NCBI GenBank assembly: GCA_016707705.1
Contig: JADJHD010000016.1
Location: forward strand, 1 to 64,000
Source: Bacteroidales bacterium
GTDB lineage: Bacteria > Bacteroidota > Bacteroidia > Bacteroidales > UBA4417
Direction: 5' to 3'
Length of the DNA: 64,000 nt
The translations under genes were made by a program, and so were the position numbers. This document shows, one piece after another, positions 18,271-28,372 of this stretch. The notes below the pieces were generated by a model. It worked only from the letters and a program-made list of their open reading frames with translations, had not been told where the DNA came from and searched no databases. Positions within the stretch are counted from its first letter, which is position 1. Each line of letters opens with the position of its first letter.

Positions 18271-21200
18271 GCACAAATGCTTGTATCCTGGGCCATATTC
18301 AGAGCAGGTGAAGGAAGTACATGCACGGCTGCGGAAGCAGGTGTTGTTCCAACACATCCATTGGCATCAGTTACTGAAGCTACAGAATAAGTAAGGTCAG
18401 AAACCGGCTTCACCCATTGTTGCCAGCTGTTGGCAGGAACAGTTACCATTTCGCCTCCACCCATGGTTACCTGGAATGGGGCAGTTCCTGTAATTGCGAA
18501 ACCAAGCTGAATACTGTCACCTTTACATACGGTTGCTGCTGCTGTAAGGGTTGCAACAGGACTTGGATGAATAACCAAATTAAGGGTATCTCTTGCATCG
18601 TCACAAGCATTTCCGGCATCAGAAACCAGATAAAGATGAGCCATACCGTTTGCGATATCATTGCTGCCAGGTGTATAAACCGGCATCATAAGTCCTGCAT
18701 CATCAAAGGTTCCGTTTCCGCTGCTGCTCCATAGAAGCTGAGCATAATTTGTAGCAGATGCACCTGCAACCGTAAAGGCTGTTCCCTGGCAGATAGATGC
18801 ATCAGCACCGGCAAAAGCAGTAGGTTTCGGACTGATGGTAAGGTTCAGACTGCTTTCCTGAACATCTCCTGCTGATAATCCGGTAACGGTGAGTGTAAGA
18901 ATTAATGCACCTGCTTCAATATCTGACTGGCTGGGAGTGTAAACCGGGTTCAGGATGGTATTGTCGTTAAAACTACCGGTACCAGTGCTTGTCCATAGAA
19001 GGCTCTGATAATTGGCAGCAGCAGCATTCATCTGGGCAGATTGACCTTCGCAAATATTCAGGCTGTTACCTGCAAATGAAAGAGTCTTTGATTCCGGAGG
19101 GAAAACGATGAAATCAACCCATGCGGCATCAGATCCAATAGTGTTGGCAGCATCCTTGAAATACTCCCATTTGAAAGTATGCGTACCAGCCATTACAGGA
19201 TAAGCCATACGTTTCCAGTTCTGGTTTCCTGACCACTGACCTACCTTGGTACCATCGATGTAGAAACTCAAAACATCATGGAAGAGTTCTGAAGAAATTT
19301 TCCTGTAGAAGGAGATTGTATCATTGAACATCACATCATAATCAATTTGCAGGGTAGAAGTCTGATTATGCGAGATAACCCCGGAGCGGGCTGAGTAGCT
19401 TCCTTCAAATTTATTCACATCATCAAGCACCCAACCGGTATTTCCTGCAAAGGACCAGGGGAATTTTGTGAAAGTGCCCGTTTCCCAATCTTCAACAATC
19501 AGTCCGATTGTTTCAACAAAGGATTTCTGCGATGACTGGAAAGTGTAATTAATAAGGTTATGGAATTGGGCTGCGGAGCCAAAGGGGATATCTGAAACCT
19601 CAACATGGAACGTTGCACTGTCAGATAGTCCGGGAGCAATGCTTGGCAGGTTGACGGCCGGGTTCAGGATAGTAACAAATGACTGATCGGATGAAAGATG
19701 GCTAACAGGATTGGCAGCATCGAAGAGACTGTTGTTGTTATAGAGGATTACAATATCAGCAGACTCTCCCGGATCGAGCACATGATTGTTGTTACCAAGA
19801 GGATCATTTACGTGAATCGCTCCGAAAACCAGTTCAGGAGCGTAGGCATTCATAGAAAAGTAGGAATAGTTGACACTATCGAGGTTGTTCACAGCTTTCA
19901 CATTAAATACCAGCTCAAAGCCATTGGGTATGGATTCAGAGATATGGAATGCAAATCCGTCATTGATGGTTTTTATTTCACCGACTGCAAAGTTCCCATA
20001 GTTTTCGGTACTGTCGCTGAAGGTTACATACTGAGAATCGCAGCTCAGGGTAACCATAACATTGGTATCGGGTTTATCCCCGATGTTTTTCACTGCCAGA
20101 CTGAGCAGCAGATCTTCTCCGAAATCAGGTGTACCATTGTGATTCCCTGAAGTAAAATCATTGAGCTGATGCCCCTGGTAGGCAATATAAGCCTGATTCA
20201 TAGCAGGGTTAAGCAGGAATGGAGAAGTGAATGTCATTGCATATCCAAGGCGGGTATCGGTCCAGGTAGGATAAACAACACCGTCCTGAGCCCCGATTGC
20301 CAGATAGTCACCCATGTAGCTGGAGGCCATATTCGGAATTGGGGAAGGTGTGAATGCAACATCGCTTACTGCGAAGTCTTCAAATGTTTCTCCTCCGTCA
20401 ACTGATACAGCACACCAGGCTTCTGCCTGAGTTGCTCCAACATTGCGGTTATCGTAAAATACAATTGCAACATTGCCATTGCTTGGGTCACAGGTGATCC
20501 AGGGAAGATAATGCTGCTTGCCGGTACCAAGAGGATCGGAATTTACTTTCAGAGGGGTTGACCATGTAGTGCCACCATCGGATGATTTGATAAGATAAAC
20601 TTCCACTCCGCTTCCAGTGTTTACACCAGGGGTATTTACATTGGCCCATACTACATAAATATCTCCGCGATGTTCACCATCACTGATATCCACAGCCATG
20701 CATGGAAATGAATTTACCCTCATATTCTGGGTAACGGCATGGTTCCTGATTCCCTTGATATTGGTAATAATTCGGGTTGCCGGAAGCCAGGTAGCTCCAC
20801 CGTCAAGAGACTTTGCCATGGCAAGTGCATTTTCATCCGCTGGCCAGGAATCATAAATAGCCCAAAGAACGTATGCTTCACCGTCGGGGCCTGTCCTGAC
20901 ATGAACACCCTGATTGTGTGAGCCTGCACTTACAGCAGAACTTACATGTACGGTACCTGACCATGTATTGCCATCGTCATTGGAACGTGAAACACCTATC
21001 TCCCCATCATTTGACCCACCGAAGGTTGTCCATGCATCGTAAAGATTGCCGTTATAGGGACTGGTTGGACTATTGTCAATCCAGAGGTGGTTTTTGTCGA
21101 GCATGCTATTGAATCCACCGGGTGAATTTGCAACAACCTTAACAGTCCAACTCGTACCATCATTATCGGAATAGGCAACACTCTGTCCGCTGGCATTATT

Positions 21201-21737
21201 AATAAAACCAACGAACCATCTGCCTGTGAGACTGATGAGGGCAGCAGGGTCTCCACTGTTACCACCACCTGCACCCTGGAAGGTTCCACCCCAGTTTACA
21301 GCTGTATCAGATGAATAAAGTGCATCAGCACCATATATTGAACCAGTACTGGGTTGAGGTGTGGAGTTGTTGGAGTTGATGATAAATGCCCCGTCATTGG
21401 GATCGATAAATACCGAGTTCTCACTCTGGGTTGAATTGCTGGTGGTGACTTGTCTGTCAACCGAATTTCCCGGTGCCATTCCGGGAGCCATAATTTTAGA
21501 GCTCTTTTTAACCGGAGCAGGGGCAATGGAAAATGGTGCAACAGGAACTATCCCAGCCTCAGCCATTTTTTTCCAGTATCCCATATTGTCGATACGGGTA
21601 TCAACCTGGTATTTTGGAGGAAGCTGGTCGCGGGTGAACTTTACTGTATCAGGCTCAAATGAATACTCCTTCTCCTGAGCAAACAGGGAAAAAGGAAGTA
21701 CCAGGATAAGCAACAGGCATAGTATTGAATATCTCAT
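18228..21737 (-). CDS. Very large BNR/Asp-box protein 1, main fragment
   Basis: This 1169-residue secreted protein (signal peptide to about residue 20, LFSLFAQE type) has an unusual N-terminal motif at about 44-66, with DNMGYWKKMAEAGIVPVAP. A propeller follows with at least five Asp-box repeats: SDNDGTSW, SNDDGNTW, SLDGGATW, SSDGGTTW and SVDGGETF. Next come two domains with DPLGNNNHVLDPGE-type turns, a jelly-roll (EDWETGTFTKFPW to AAWVDFIVFP) and Ig-like repeats. Asp-box propellers include sialidases, but I cannot place an arginine triad, so no sialidase activity is claimed. The reading frame breaks at about 18271 and continues at 17797-18270. It is a tandem paralogue of the gene at 22073-25798, 335 bases upstream. 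Confidence 0.87.
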   Translation of the reverse strand: MRYSILCLLLILVLPFSLFAQEKEYSFEPDTVKFTRDQLPPKYQVDTRIDNMGYWKKMAEAGIVPVAPFSIAPAPVKKSSKIMAPGMAPGNSVDRQVTTSNSTQSENSVFIDPNDGAFIINSNNSTPQPSTGSIYGADALYSSDTAVNWGGTFQGAGGGNSGDPAALISLTGRWFVGFINNASGQSVAYSDNDGTSWTVKVVANSPGGFNSMLDKNHLWIDNSPTSPYNGNLYDAWTTFGGSNDGEIGVSRSNDDGNTWSGTVHVSSAVSAGSHNQGVHVRTGPDGEAYVLWAIYDSWPADENALAMAKSLDGGATWLPATRIITNIKGIRNHAVTQNMRVNSFPCMAVDISDGEHRGDIYVVWANVNTPGVNTGSGVEVYLIKSSDGGTTWSTPLKVNSDPLGTGKQHYLPWITCDPSNGNVAIVFYDNRNVGATQAEAWCAVSVDGGETFEDFAVSDVAFTPSPIPNMASSYMGDYLAIGAQDGVVYPTWTDTRLGYAMTFTSPFLLNPAMNQAYIAYQGHQLNDFTSGNHNGTPDFGEDLLLSLAVKNIGDKPDTNVMVTLSCDSQYVTFSDSTENYGNFAVGEIKTINDGFAFHISESIPNGFELVFNVKAVNNLDSVNYSYFSMNAYAPELVFGAIHVNDPLGNNNHVLDPGESADIVILYNNNSLFDAANPVSHLSSDQSFVTILNPAVNLPSIAPGLSDSATFHVEVSDIPFGSAAQFHNLINYTFQSSQKSFVETIGLIVEDWETGTFTKFPWSFAGNTGWVLDDVNKFEGSYSARSGVISHNQTSTLQIDYDVMFNDTISFYRKISSELFHDVLSFYIDGTKVGQWSGNQNWKRMAYPVMAGTHTFKWEYFKDAANTIGSDAAWVDFIVFPPESKTLSFAGNSLNICEGQSAQMNAAAANYQSLLWTSTGTGSFNDNTILNPVYTPSQSDIEAGALILTLTVTGLSAGDVQESSLNLTISPKPTAFAGADASICQGTAFTVAGASATNYAQLLWSSSGNGTFDDAGLMMPVYTPGSNDIANGMAHLYLVSDAGNACDDARDTLNLVIHPSPVATLTAAATVCKGDSIQLGFAITGTAPFQVTMGGGEMVTVPANSWQQWVKPVSDLTYSVASVTDANGCVGTTPASAAVHVLPSPALNMAQDTSICATLHLALILMCKVQ

Positions 21738-22049
21738 CGTTGGTGGTTTGATGGTTGGATTATTATGAATTATTCTGCGTTGATTCGTAAGCTAATTTAT
21801 CGGAATCCCTCATATTTCAATTATAATTGCATACCAAGATTGCTCAGAATGACTCTCTCGAAAGAAAAATCAATCCTGAGCAAATCAGACAATTATGCTG
21901 AAGGAAGCCAGTTGTAATGCATTATTAAACAGATGTACGAAGATATATGTTTTACGATTTCAGAGTTTGTTTTCCCGGGCGTGTTCCTAAAATAATTTTC
22001 AAAGTTTATTCACACAAATAAACCACTGTAAATACGTTTCAAGAATCTC

Positions 22050-22071
22050 AATAAATCGGAACCTTTTCCGA
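22050..22071 (-). terminator. Weak terminator after BNR gene 2
   Basis: TCGGAA and TTCCGA (22056-22061 and 22066-22071) form a 6-pair stem followed on the minus strand by TTTATT. It is weak. The rest of the 335-base gap (21738-22049) shows no gene and no clear promoter. Confidence 0.35.
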
Positions 22072-22072
22072 A

Positions 22073-25000
22073 TTACAATATTATCAGTGGGACTGATGCC
22101 TTTTCCTTACCGGCTATAACAGTAAGATGATATGTCCCCTGTGAAAGGTTCTGAATCTCAATTTCCCTGTTTTGAAGTCCGAAAATCTCAAATCCGCCGG
22201 AGGAGAATACTCTTTGCCCTGATGAGTTGGTTATTGAATACTCAATTGTCTGAGGCAATTCGGAGAACAATTCAATTTCAGCACCTGAAACCGCAGGATT
22301 TGGGAACACGCGGAAAAATAGACTTCCGGCTTGCACCTTTTCCGTGCAATCCTTGAATCTGACTGTTGCCGATTTTACAGCCCTGCATCCATGATTCCCG
22401 ATAACCTCAACGGTAAACTGCTTCTCTCCTACCCCTATTCCAGTGCTGTCGACCCTGAGTTCTGCACTGCTGCTGCCTCCTGGCGACCAGAGATAACTGA
22501 GCCCACCTTCAAGGCTGGCATCAAGTGTAACAGAATAACCTGCACATCGATCATAAAAGGAAGCAATTGGTATTTCTGGCAGGGAATACAGTTCCAGACG
22601 GAGTGTATCTACCGCATAACCGCATGCGTCATTATTGCCTGCATAACTTATCATCACCAGATCAGCATATCCATTGATGGTATCAGACTTACCCGGGTAA
22701 TAGGTTGGCATCAAAGCGAGAGGATCACTGAAAGTACCGTTTCCAAGGGTTCCCCAGAGCAGACTGGTATAATTGGAAGCCGATGCAGCTGAAACCTGAA
22801 AGCTTTCACCCTTGCAAATACCGGCATCTGGACCAGCATATGCTGTAGGCTGAGGCAGTATAATCAGCTGCATGCTATCAACATCCATCTCATTAACCGT
22901 TGAACCGTAAACTGTAAGGATGAGGAAAACAGATCCGGCCTCCTTATCAGATTCACTTGGGAAATAACTGGTATGTTCATTTGATTCATTGGCAAAATAT
23001 CCGGAACCGGAGGTAGTCCATCTCAGCGAATCCTGAAAGGTTGCCACCCCGTTGCATGCAAATCCCTGACATTCGAAGATTGTTGCATCCTTGCCTGCGT
23101 CAGCAGTTGTATATTGAACAGATGGAAATTCTATGAAATCAATAAAGGCAGCATCCAGGCCATTTATTACATCCTGATCCTTCGAATATTCCCATTTAAA
23201 AGTATGATAACCCGGGATTACAGGGAAGACTTCCCTTTCCCAATCCTTCTCTCCTGACCATTTTCCAACCTTAGCACCGTCAATATAGAAGTTAAGGAAA
23301 TCAAACCTCTCTTCGGATGAAACTTTTCGATAGAAGCTGATGCTGTCGTATGTAAGGGCCCTGCTTTCAACCGTTAGTGTGGTCACAGACTGATTTCCGA
23401 TACTCCCGGACTTCAGGCTGAATTTACCTTCATAAACATTCGATGAATCAATATGCCAGGGATTATCTCCACCATTTACCCAATTAAATTTATTCAGATC
23501 TCCTGATTCCCAATTCTCAAAAATGAGTCCTATTTTTTTATTAAACCTGCGTTCAGCATACTGTTCCGAGAATCTGAGTCCTGATAAAAAGGATGCCAGT
23601 GTTCCGGTGGTCACCATGTCAATTTCAGTTGCGAAAACAACCTCTTCTATTGCAGCAGGGAGCATATCAGGAATGCTTATCCAGCTACTGTCAAGGACTA
23701 CATAATCCTCTAAAGCATTGAGGTTGCAGCTCACATTGGCGGCTGCATATGCGGAGACATTTTTCAGCTTTAAAACCATGTTGACAGATTCACCCGGATC
23801 AAGGGAATGATTACCATTGGAAGAGGCATCATCAACCGATAGATCAATAATCTGAATCTCAGGTGCTGCAGCTTTTATGGTAAAATAGCTGGTATAAGTA
23901 CTGTCATGAATATCGGTTGCGATTAAAGTTAGCGGAATTCTTAGACCATTGGGGACAGAGCTTGAAATATGCAATGAGAATGCATTGTTTTTTGAGAGGC
24001 TTCCGCCAGCTTCAATATCTCCATAATACTCAGTGCTGTCACTGAAACTCAGGTAGGGTGAATCACTTCTGAGGATTACATTCACAGCAGAATCCGGCAC
24101 ATCACCCATATTCCTGATACTGAGCGAGAGCAGGGCATCTTCCCCATATTCAGCAATTCCGTTGCCATTACCCTGCAGGGTGTCGTTGTAGACTGATGAT
24201 TTATAAGCGATGTAGGGCTGTCCGGGATCGGGTCCCAGCTTAAAAGGAGATACATACGCCATAGCCACGCCGCTCCGATTATCGGTCCAGCAGGGATAAA
24301 CCAGTCCTGAACTTGCAGAAATAGCGAGGTAATCACCAAAATAATTATCCGAAAGTCCGGTAAGTGGTGAAGGCGTGAAAGCAACATCACTCACTCTGAA
24401 ATCCTGCCAGTTTTCGCCCCCATCGGTGGATGTTGCAACCCAGGCCTCAATTTGCCCGGGAGGGGCATCTCTGTTATCATAAAAAATCACAGACAGGTTA
24501 CCATTTGCCGGATCACAGGTTATCCATGGGAAAAAGTGCAATTTATCGGGTGAATGTCCATCCTGATTGATTAATACTGGTTCCGACCAGGTATTTCCAT
24601 TATCAATGGAGCTAATCATATAAACTCCAACACCAAGTCCACTGTTGACACCGGGCACATTCACATTGGCCCAGACAATGTAAATTTTCCCTCTCCATGG
24701 ACTATTGCTGTTATCTACAGCCATGCTGGGAAAGGAATTGGTCCTCATGCTCATTCCTACTCCATGAAGGCGGATTCCCCTGATACTATCAAGAATCCGG
24801 CTGGCGGGCTGCCAAGTTTGCCCGCCATTGAATGAGGCTGCAAACCCGAGGGCCGTTTCATCACTGGGGAATCTATCATACACTGACCAGGCGGCATATA
24901 CTTCGCCATTCGGGCCGGTGGCAATATTGATGCCCTGATTATGGCTTTTGGCATGTGCCGAATCACTGATTGCCACTGGTATCTGCCAACCGAGGCCCTT

Positions 25001-25798
25001 ATCAGTGGAGCGGGATACCTGCAAAACTCCGTCATCCGGACCGGTTATCACCGTCCAGCCATCGTACATATTGCTCTTGTAAGGACTTGAAGGACTATTA
25101 TCAACCCATAAATGGCTTTTATCCAGCAAGCCTCCCATCATATCAGGAGGAGAAGCAATTGCCCTGACTTTCCATGTTACACCTTCATCATTGGAGTAAG
25201 CTAGAGCCTGTCCGCCGCCTGAATGAATGAATCCCACGAACCAACGGCCATTTGAATTTATTGCAGTGGATGGATCACCCATATTGTATCCTCCGGTGCC
25301 ACCAACCTGTCCTTCCCAGCTTTCGCCACCATCATTTGAATAGAGTCCATCCGCCCCAAAGAAATAGCCCGGATAGGGGTTATTGCACGAATTGTTTGAA
25401 TTCAGAACAGTATTGCGGTTATTTGGGTGAATAAATACAGAGTTCTCACTTTGCAGTGAATTCAGGTCAGTTACAGGTACATCAGGGGAATTGGGAGTTG
25501 CAACCGCGGCATCTGAGATCACTGAAGACTTATATGTAGGAGCCGGGATTTTCATTGGAGGGGTAACGGGAACCAAACCCCATTCGGCCATTTTCTTCCA
25601 GTAGCCCATATTGTCGACCCTGCGGTCAACAACATATTTATAAGGTGCTGCTTTCCCCGGCATAAAATCCTGAGCCTGCAATGGGCAGATATACTGAAGC
25701 ATTAAAAAAACAAAAGTCACCCTCATCAGGGATGACTTTTGAAAAGAGCTTAAAACAAGTTGCAGAGCCGTTTTACCGGATACTATTTTTGTGGACAT
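22073..25798 (-). CDS. Very large BNR/Asp-box protein 2, T9SS cargo
   Basis: This intact 1241-codon paralogue has the same order of parts as BNR protein 1: signal peptide, the motif DNMGYWKKMAEWGLVPVTP (about 62-80), Asp-box propeller (SNDEGVTW, STDKGLGW, SFNGGQTW, SIDNGNTW, STDGGENW), two repeats, jelly-roll (ENWESGDLNKFNW), Ig-like domains and a T9SS sorting domain (VFPNPAVSGAEI). The first ATG gives 24 extra residues before the hydrophobic signal; the codon at 25726 (MRVTFVFLMLQYICPLQAQ) gives a cleaner signal peptide and is the likelier start. It lies 25 bases (or 97 from the inner start) after the C25 gene 3 stop, so a shared transcript is probable. Role inferred only: a surface binding or glycan-acting protein. 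Confidence 0.88.
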   Translation of the reverse strand: MSTKIVSGKTALQLVLSSFQKSSLMRVTFVFLMLQYICPLQAQDFMPGKAAPYKYVVDRRVDNMGYWKKMAEWGLVPVTPPMKIPAPTYKSSVISDAAVATPNSPDVPVTDLNSLQSENSVFIHPNNRNTVLNSNNSCNNPYPGYFFGADGLYSNDGGESWEGQVGGTGGYNMGDPSTAINSNGRWFVGFIHSGGGQALAYSNDEGVTWKVRAIASPPDMMGGLLDKSHLWVDNSPSSPYKSNMYDGWTVITGPDDGVLQVSRSTDKGLGWQIPVAISDSAHAKSHNQGINIATGPNGEVYAAWSVYDRFPSDETALGFAASFNGGQTWQPASRILDSIRGIRLHGVGMSMRTNSFPSMAVDNSNSPWRGKIYIVWANVNVPGVNSGLGVGVYMISSIDNGNTWSEPVLINQDGHSPDKLHFFPWITCDPANGNLSVIFYDNRDAPPGQIEAWVATSTDGGENWQDFRVSDVAFTPSPLTGLSDNYFGDYLAISASSGLVYPCWTDNRSGVAMAYVSPFKLGPDPGQPYIAYKSSVYNDTLQGNGNGIAEYGEDALLSLSIRNMGDVPDSAVNVILRSDSPYLSFSDSTEYYGDIEAGGSLSKNNAFSLHISSSVPNGLRIPLTLIATDIHDSTYTSYFTIKAAAPEIQIIDLSVDDASSNGNHSLDPGESVNMVLKLKNVSAYAAANVSCNLNALEDYVVLDSSWISIPDMLPAAIEEVVFATEIDMVTTGTLASFLSGLRFSEQYAERRFNKKIGLIFENWESGDLNKFNWVNGGDNPWHIDSSNVYEGKFSLKSGSIGNQSVTTLTVESRALTYDSISFYRKVSSEERFDFLNFYIDGAKVGKWSGEKDWEREVFPVIPGYHTFKWEYSKDQDVINGLDAAFIDFIEFPSVQYTTADAGKDATIFECQGFACNGVATFQDSLRWTTSGSGYFANESNEHTSYFPSESDKEAGSVFLILTVYGSTVNEMDVDSMQLIILPQPTAYAGPDAGICKGESFQVSAASASNYTSLLWGTLGNGTFSDPLALMPTYYPGKSDTINGYADLVMISYAGNNDACGYAVDTLRLELYSLPEIPIASFYDRCAGYSVTLDASLEGGLSYLWSPGGSSSAELRVDSTGIGVGEKQFTVEVIGNHGCRAVKSATVRFKDCTEKVQAGSLFFRVFPNPAVSGAEIELFSELPQTIEYSITNSSGQRVFSSGGFEIFGLQNREIEIQNLSQGTYHLTVIAGKEKASVPLIIL

Positions 25799-25823
25799 CT
25801 CATTTTATTACTAGGTCAGGTTG

Positions 25824-27461
25824 CTATTTCCTGATGAAACTTCCAACCCGTGTTTTGTTACCGGTGATTACCTTGATTTGGTATATTCCGGAAGCGAGGT
25901 CAGAAGCATCCCAGCTGAAATTATGTTTGCCGGCATTTACCATTGCAGGCTCCATAATTACCCGGGATTTTCCATCGGAGGAGACAAGTAATATTGAAAC
26001 AGATTCCAGACTGCTATGTTCATAGGAAACCACCAGATTGTCAGTGACAGGATTGGGGTAAACAGTGATGGCATTAACCCTTGAAGGCTCGTTGAGTCCA
26101 ATATTTCCATCAATGGTGAATGTATAGGGAGTTGGAAGGCAGTTATAACCTGACACAACCAGTTCTGCAACACCCGGGTCATTAAGCGGACTATCGAAAA
26201 CGATGGTAGTATTGCCATTAACATCGGTTACTGACTTGCCAATCATTGCGCCATTCTGCATGACAACACAATTAAGTCCGGCAACCCCGAATCCATTGCA
26301 TGTTATTCCGGCATTAATGGAACAACTGCCTGTAGGAATGCTTGTTGGATAAATAGTAACTATGTTCAGGGCGTTGTTGGTCCACACAGCCATCAGGGGA
26401 TCTCCAAGTACATTGCAATCGTAGAAGCACCAGCGGATTGCACCAGGTTCCCATTGTCCGGGAGCAGTAACCCAGGGAGCGGTAGCTATTTTTGATTCGC
26501 TATGGGCTGCACCCAGGCGGTTGATTTTATCAGTGTACAAGGCATCCATGAATTCCCTGTGCAGGTGAGCTGAGGGCCCTTCGGTTTGTCCTTCATTGAA
26601 CCATCCATATCTGGAGTTTCCAACGAAAGCGGCAGCGAAATTGCTGATGGATACCATTTTTTCAGCAATACAATCATCAAAGTCGAATGAACCACAGAGG
26701 CAGCCATGAGTATAGATAACTGTAAAATTGTGGGTTGTACCATTCAGTCCATTGAAATTCGCATCTGTGATATCCCAGTTTGAAAGTTTCATTGCATAGG
26801 TTTCATTGGCATGACCAACATGGTTCAGCATAGGATACCCCTGATTCAAAGTGTTTATCAGATCGTAACTGCTCCAGTTGGTATTCTCGTCATACATCTT
26901 GTTGAATGCGTAGGGAGTGGGAATTCCGGCGGTGAGATAGCCATTATCGGAACGTGAACCAATGAGAAGTTCAAGGTAGTCGCTTCCCCAGGTTTCAGGA
27001 TCGTTGTAAAGGTTTTCACCGGCCATCAGTACTTTCTGGAATTCTCCGGCAATAGGGGTGAACTGATACTTATAGGTTTTATTCAGCATATTCGTTAATT
27101 CGATTGAATTGCTGAATGAAAGTCGTCCGATGGATATTTCAGGCAGAAGGTCATCTTCTTCAGGTTCAGCCCACATATTATCGCCATCAGTATTCCAGTT
27201 GCCATCGAGGGCAGAGTAATACAAATCGGAAGGAATTCCATAATCTTCATACACTGATGATGACTGAACGAAACAATAGAAACCACGGTTAGGAATCAGT
27301 TCATCGTCACCGGCCAGAACAACATGTTGAATTCCATGAAGCTGATATTCCTGAATAATATAATTCCTCATCTTCTCCTGAAGGTCCAGACCGGTCATGG
27401 AGTTTGCAATCACATCCGTTGTTACAACCTGTGAACGGAATCCTTCACGCAGATAAGACAT
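25824..27461 (-). CDS. C25 peptidase 3, C-terminal fragment, T9SS cargo
   Basis: This is the catalytic and sorting part of a third gingipain-like peptidase, cut from its N-terminal part by an in-frame TAG at 27513-27515. The frame is open through 27512 with ILIITTNAFSNAFEGYRM, a normal entry into the C25 domain, so the annotated ATG at 27461 is simply the next methionine. The dyad appears as H217 in LNHVGHANE and C254 in YTHGCLCGSFD. An Ig-like domain and a T9SS type A sorting domain (VYPNPVTDNLVV) follow. It is shorter than the other two C25 proteins and lacks the jelly-roll module. The BNR protein 2 gene follows 25 bases downstream. Confidence 0.87.
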   Translation of the reverse strand: MSYLREGFRSQVVTTDVIANSMTGLDLQEKMRNYIIQEYQLHGIQHVVLAGDDELIPNRGFYCFVQSSSVYEDYGIPSDLYYSALDGNWNTDGDNMWAEPEEDDLLPEISIGRLSFSNSIELTNMLNKTYKYQFTPIAGEFQKVLMAGENLYNDPETWGSDYLELLIGSRSDNGYLTAGIPTPYAFNKMYDENTNWSSYDLINTLNQGYPMLNHVGHANETYAMKLSNWDITDANFNGLNGTTHNFTVIYTHGCLCGSFDFDDCIAEKMVSISNFAAAFVGNSRYGWFNEGQTEGPSAHLHREFMDALYTDKINRLGAAHSESKIATAPWVTAPGQWEPGAIRWCFYDCNVLGDPLMAVWTNNALNIVTIYPTSIPTGSCSINAGITCNGFGVAGLNCVVMQNGAMIGKSVTDVNGNTTIVFDSPLNDPGVAELVVSGYNCLPTPYTFTIDGNIGLNEPSRVNAITVYPNPVTDNLVVSYEHSSLESVSILLVSSDGKSRVIMEPAMVNAGKHNFSWDASDLASGIYQIKVITGNKTRVGSFIRK

Positions 27462-27512
27462 CCGGTATCCTTCAAATGCATTTGAGAAGGCATTGGTTGT
27501 AATAATAAGTAT

Positions 27513-28166
27513 CTAATAGTCATCGACACTTTTTCCATGATCCACTGAATAATTGTTCAGCATTTGAGGATTGGAAGCATAGCGGGAAATCAGAGTACGT
27601 GTATCCTCATCATCCCTGAGGTTGGCGAGAGCCTGAGCAGCCGGAACAGAAGGAGCGGTTGTGATAACCACCTTCACCTTCCGGAAATAACTAACCTCTC
27701 CTGTTGCAGGATTATACCTTAAGGGAGTAAATGTCGACATGCCAAAGGAGTGCCCCCGAAGATACGATGTCATCAATTTACCGGCAGGATTGGCAGGATA
27801 GGATGCATTGCGGCTATAGACAGCATCATTTTTAAGAAAGTTACCTGAAACTCCTTTTGAAAGGGGCTGAATATTTTGCTGGGGTGCCAGAGAAAATTTA
27901 CCCTGAAGAATGGTTTCGTCATATCCGATAACTTCCATTTTAACTGCTGATTCACCCGGAGGGAGCAACAGGCTCACTGCACTATATGGCAGAATTGGTT
28001 CACCAGGCAAGCCGCTGAGAAATGACTGTTCAAAATTAATAGTTTGGTAACCATCAGAACCACCAACAACAGGCTGATTGAAGTTGTAGGTTTTTTCAAC
28101 TTGTCCGGCTGTAAGGACAGTGATAAATGAAATGATGGCGAGAAGGGTAAGTGTAAACTTTTTCAT
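27513..28166 (-). CDS. C25 peptidase 3, N-terminal fragment (stop-interrupted)
   Basis: 217 residues comprise a signal peptide (LTLLAIISFITVLTAGQ) and a gingipain-type propeptide with FLSGLPGEPILPYSAV and FTPLRYNPATGEVSYFRK. The product ends at VDDY followed by TAG at 27513-27515, and the next codons in the same frame resume the family sequence (ILIITTNAF). A glutamine CAG at this point in relatives could give TAG by one transition. The codons on both sides are in frame, so only the stop separates the two parts. As written, the gene would make only the propeptide. Confidence 0.85.
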   Translation of the reverse strand: MKKFTLTLLAIISFITVLTAGQVEKTYNFNQPVVGGSDGYQTINFEQSFLSGLPGEPILPYSAVSLLLPPGESAVKMEVIGYDETILQGKFSLAPQQNIQPLSKGVSGNFLKNDAVYSRNASYPANPAGKLMTSYLRGHSFGMSTFTPLRYNPATGEVSYFRKVKVVITTAPSVPAAQALANLRDDEDTRTLISRYASNPQMLNNYSVDHGKSVDDY

Positions 28167-28372
28167 TTTCCTATTCAGGTTATATTGGAATGAATACCAT
28201 ACAAAGTTCAGTATTTTTCACAGCATTTCAGCAGTTTAGACTGAATAGTTGAAAGTTTTTTTCTCAACCGGCTTTGCAAGCTTTATTAGCTTTTAATCCG
28301 ATTTTGATTAAATGGTAACAAAGTGAATAAAATCAATAGTTAATAAAGCCTTTAAAAGCTAAAGAAAAAGAA

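Noticed and set aside
18228..25798. Naming the BNR proteins sialidases
   Set aside because: Asp-boxes alone do not prove it; the arginine triad, the nucleophile tyrosine and the acid aspartate could not be placed.
27513..27515. TAG in C25 gene 3 as a pyrrolysine codon
   Set aside because: No pyl genes are visible in the window and other genes use TAG as a normal stop (for example the gene ending at 51166); a simple nonsense change is more likely.
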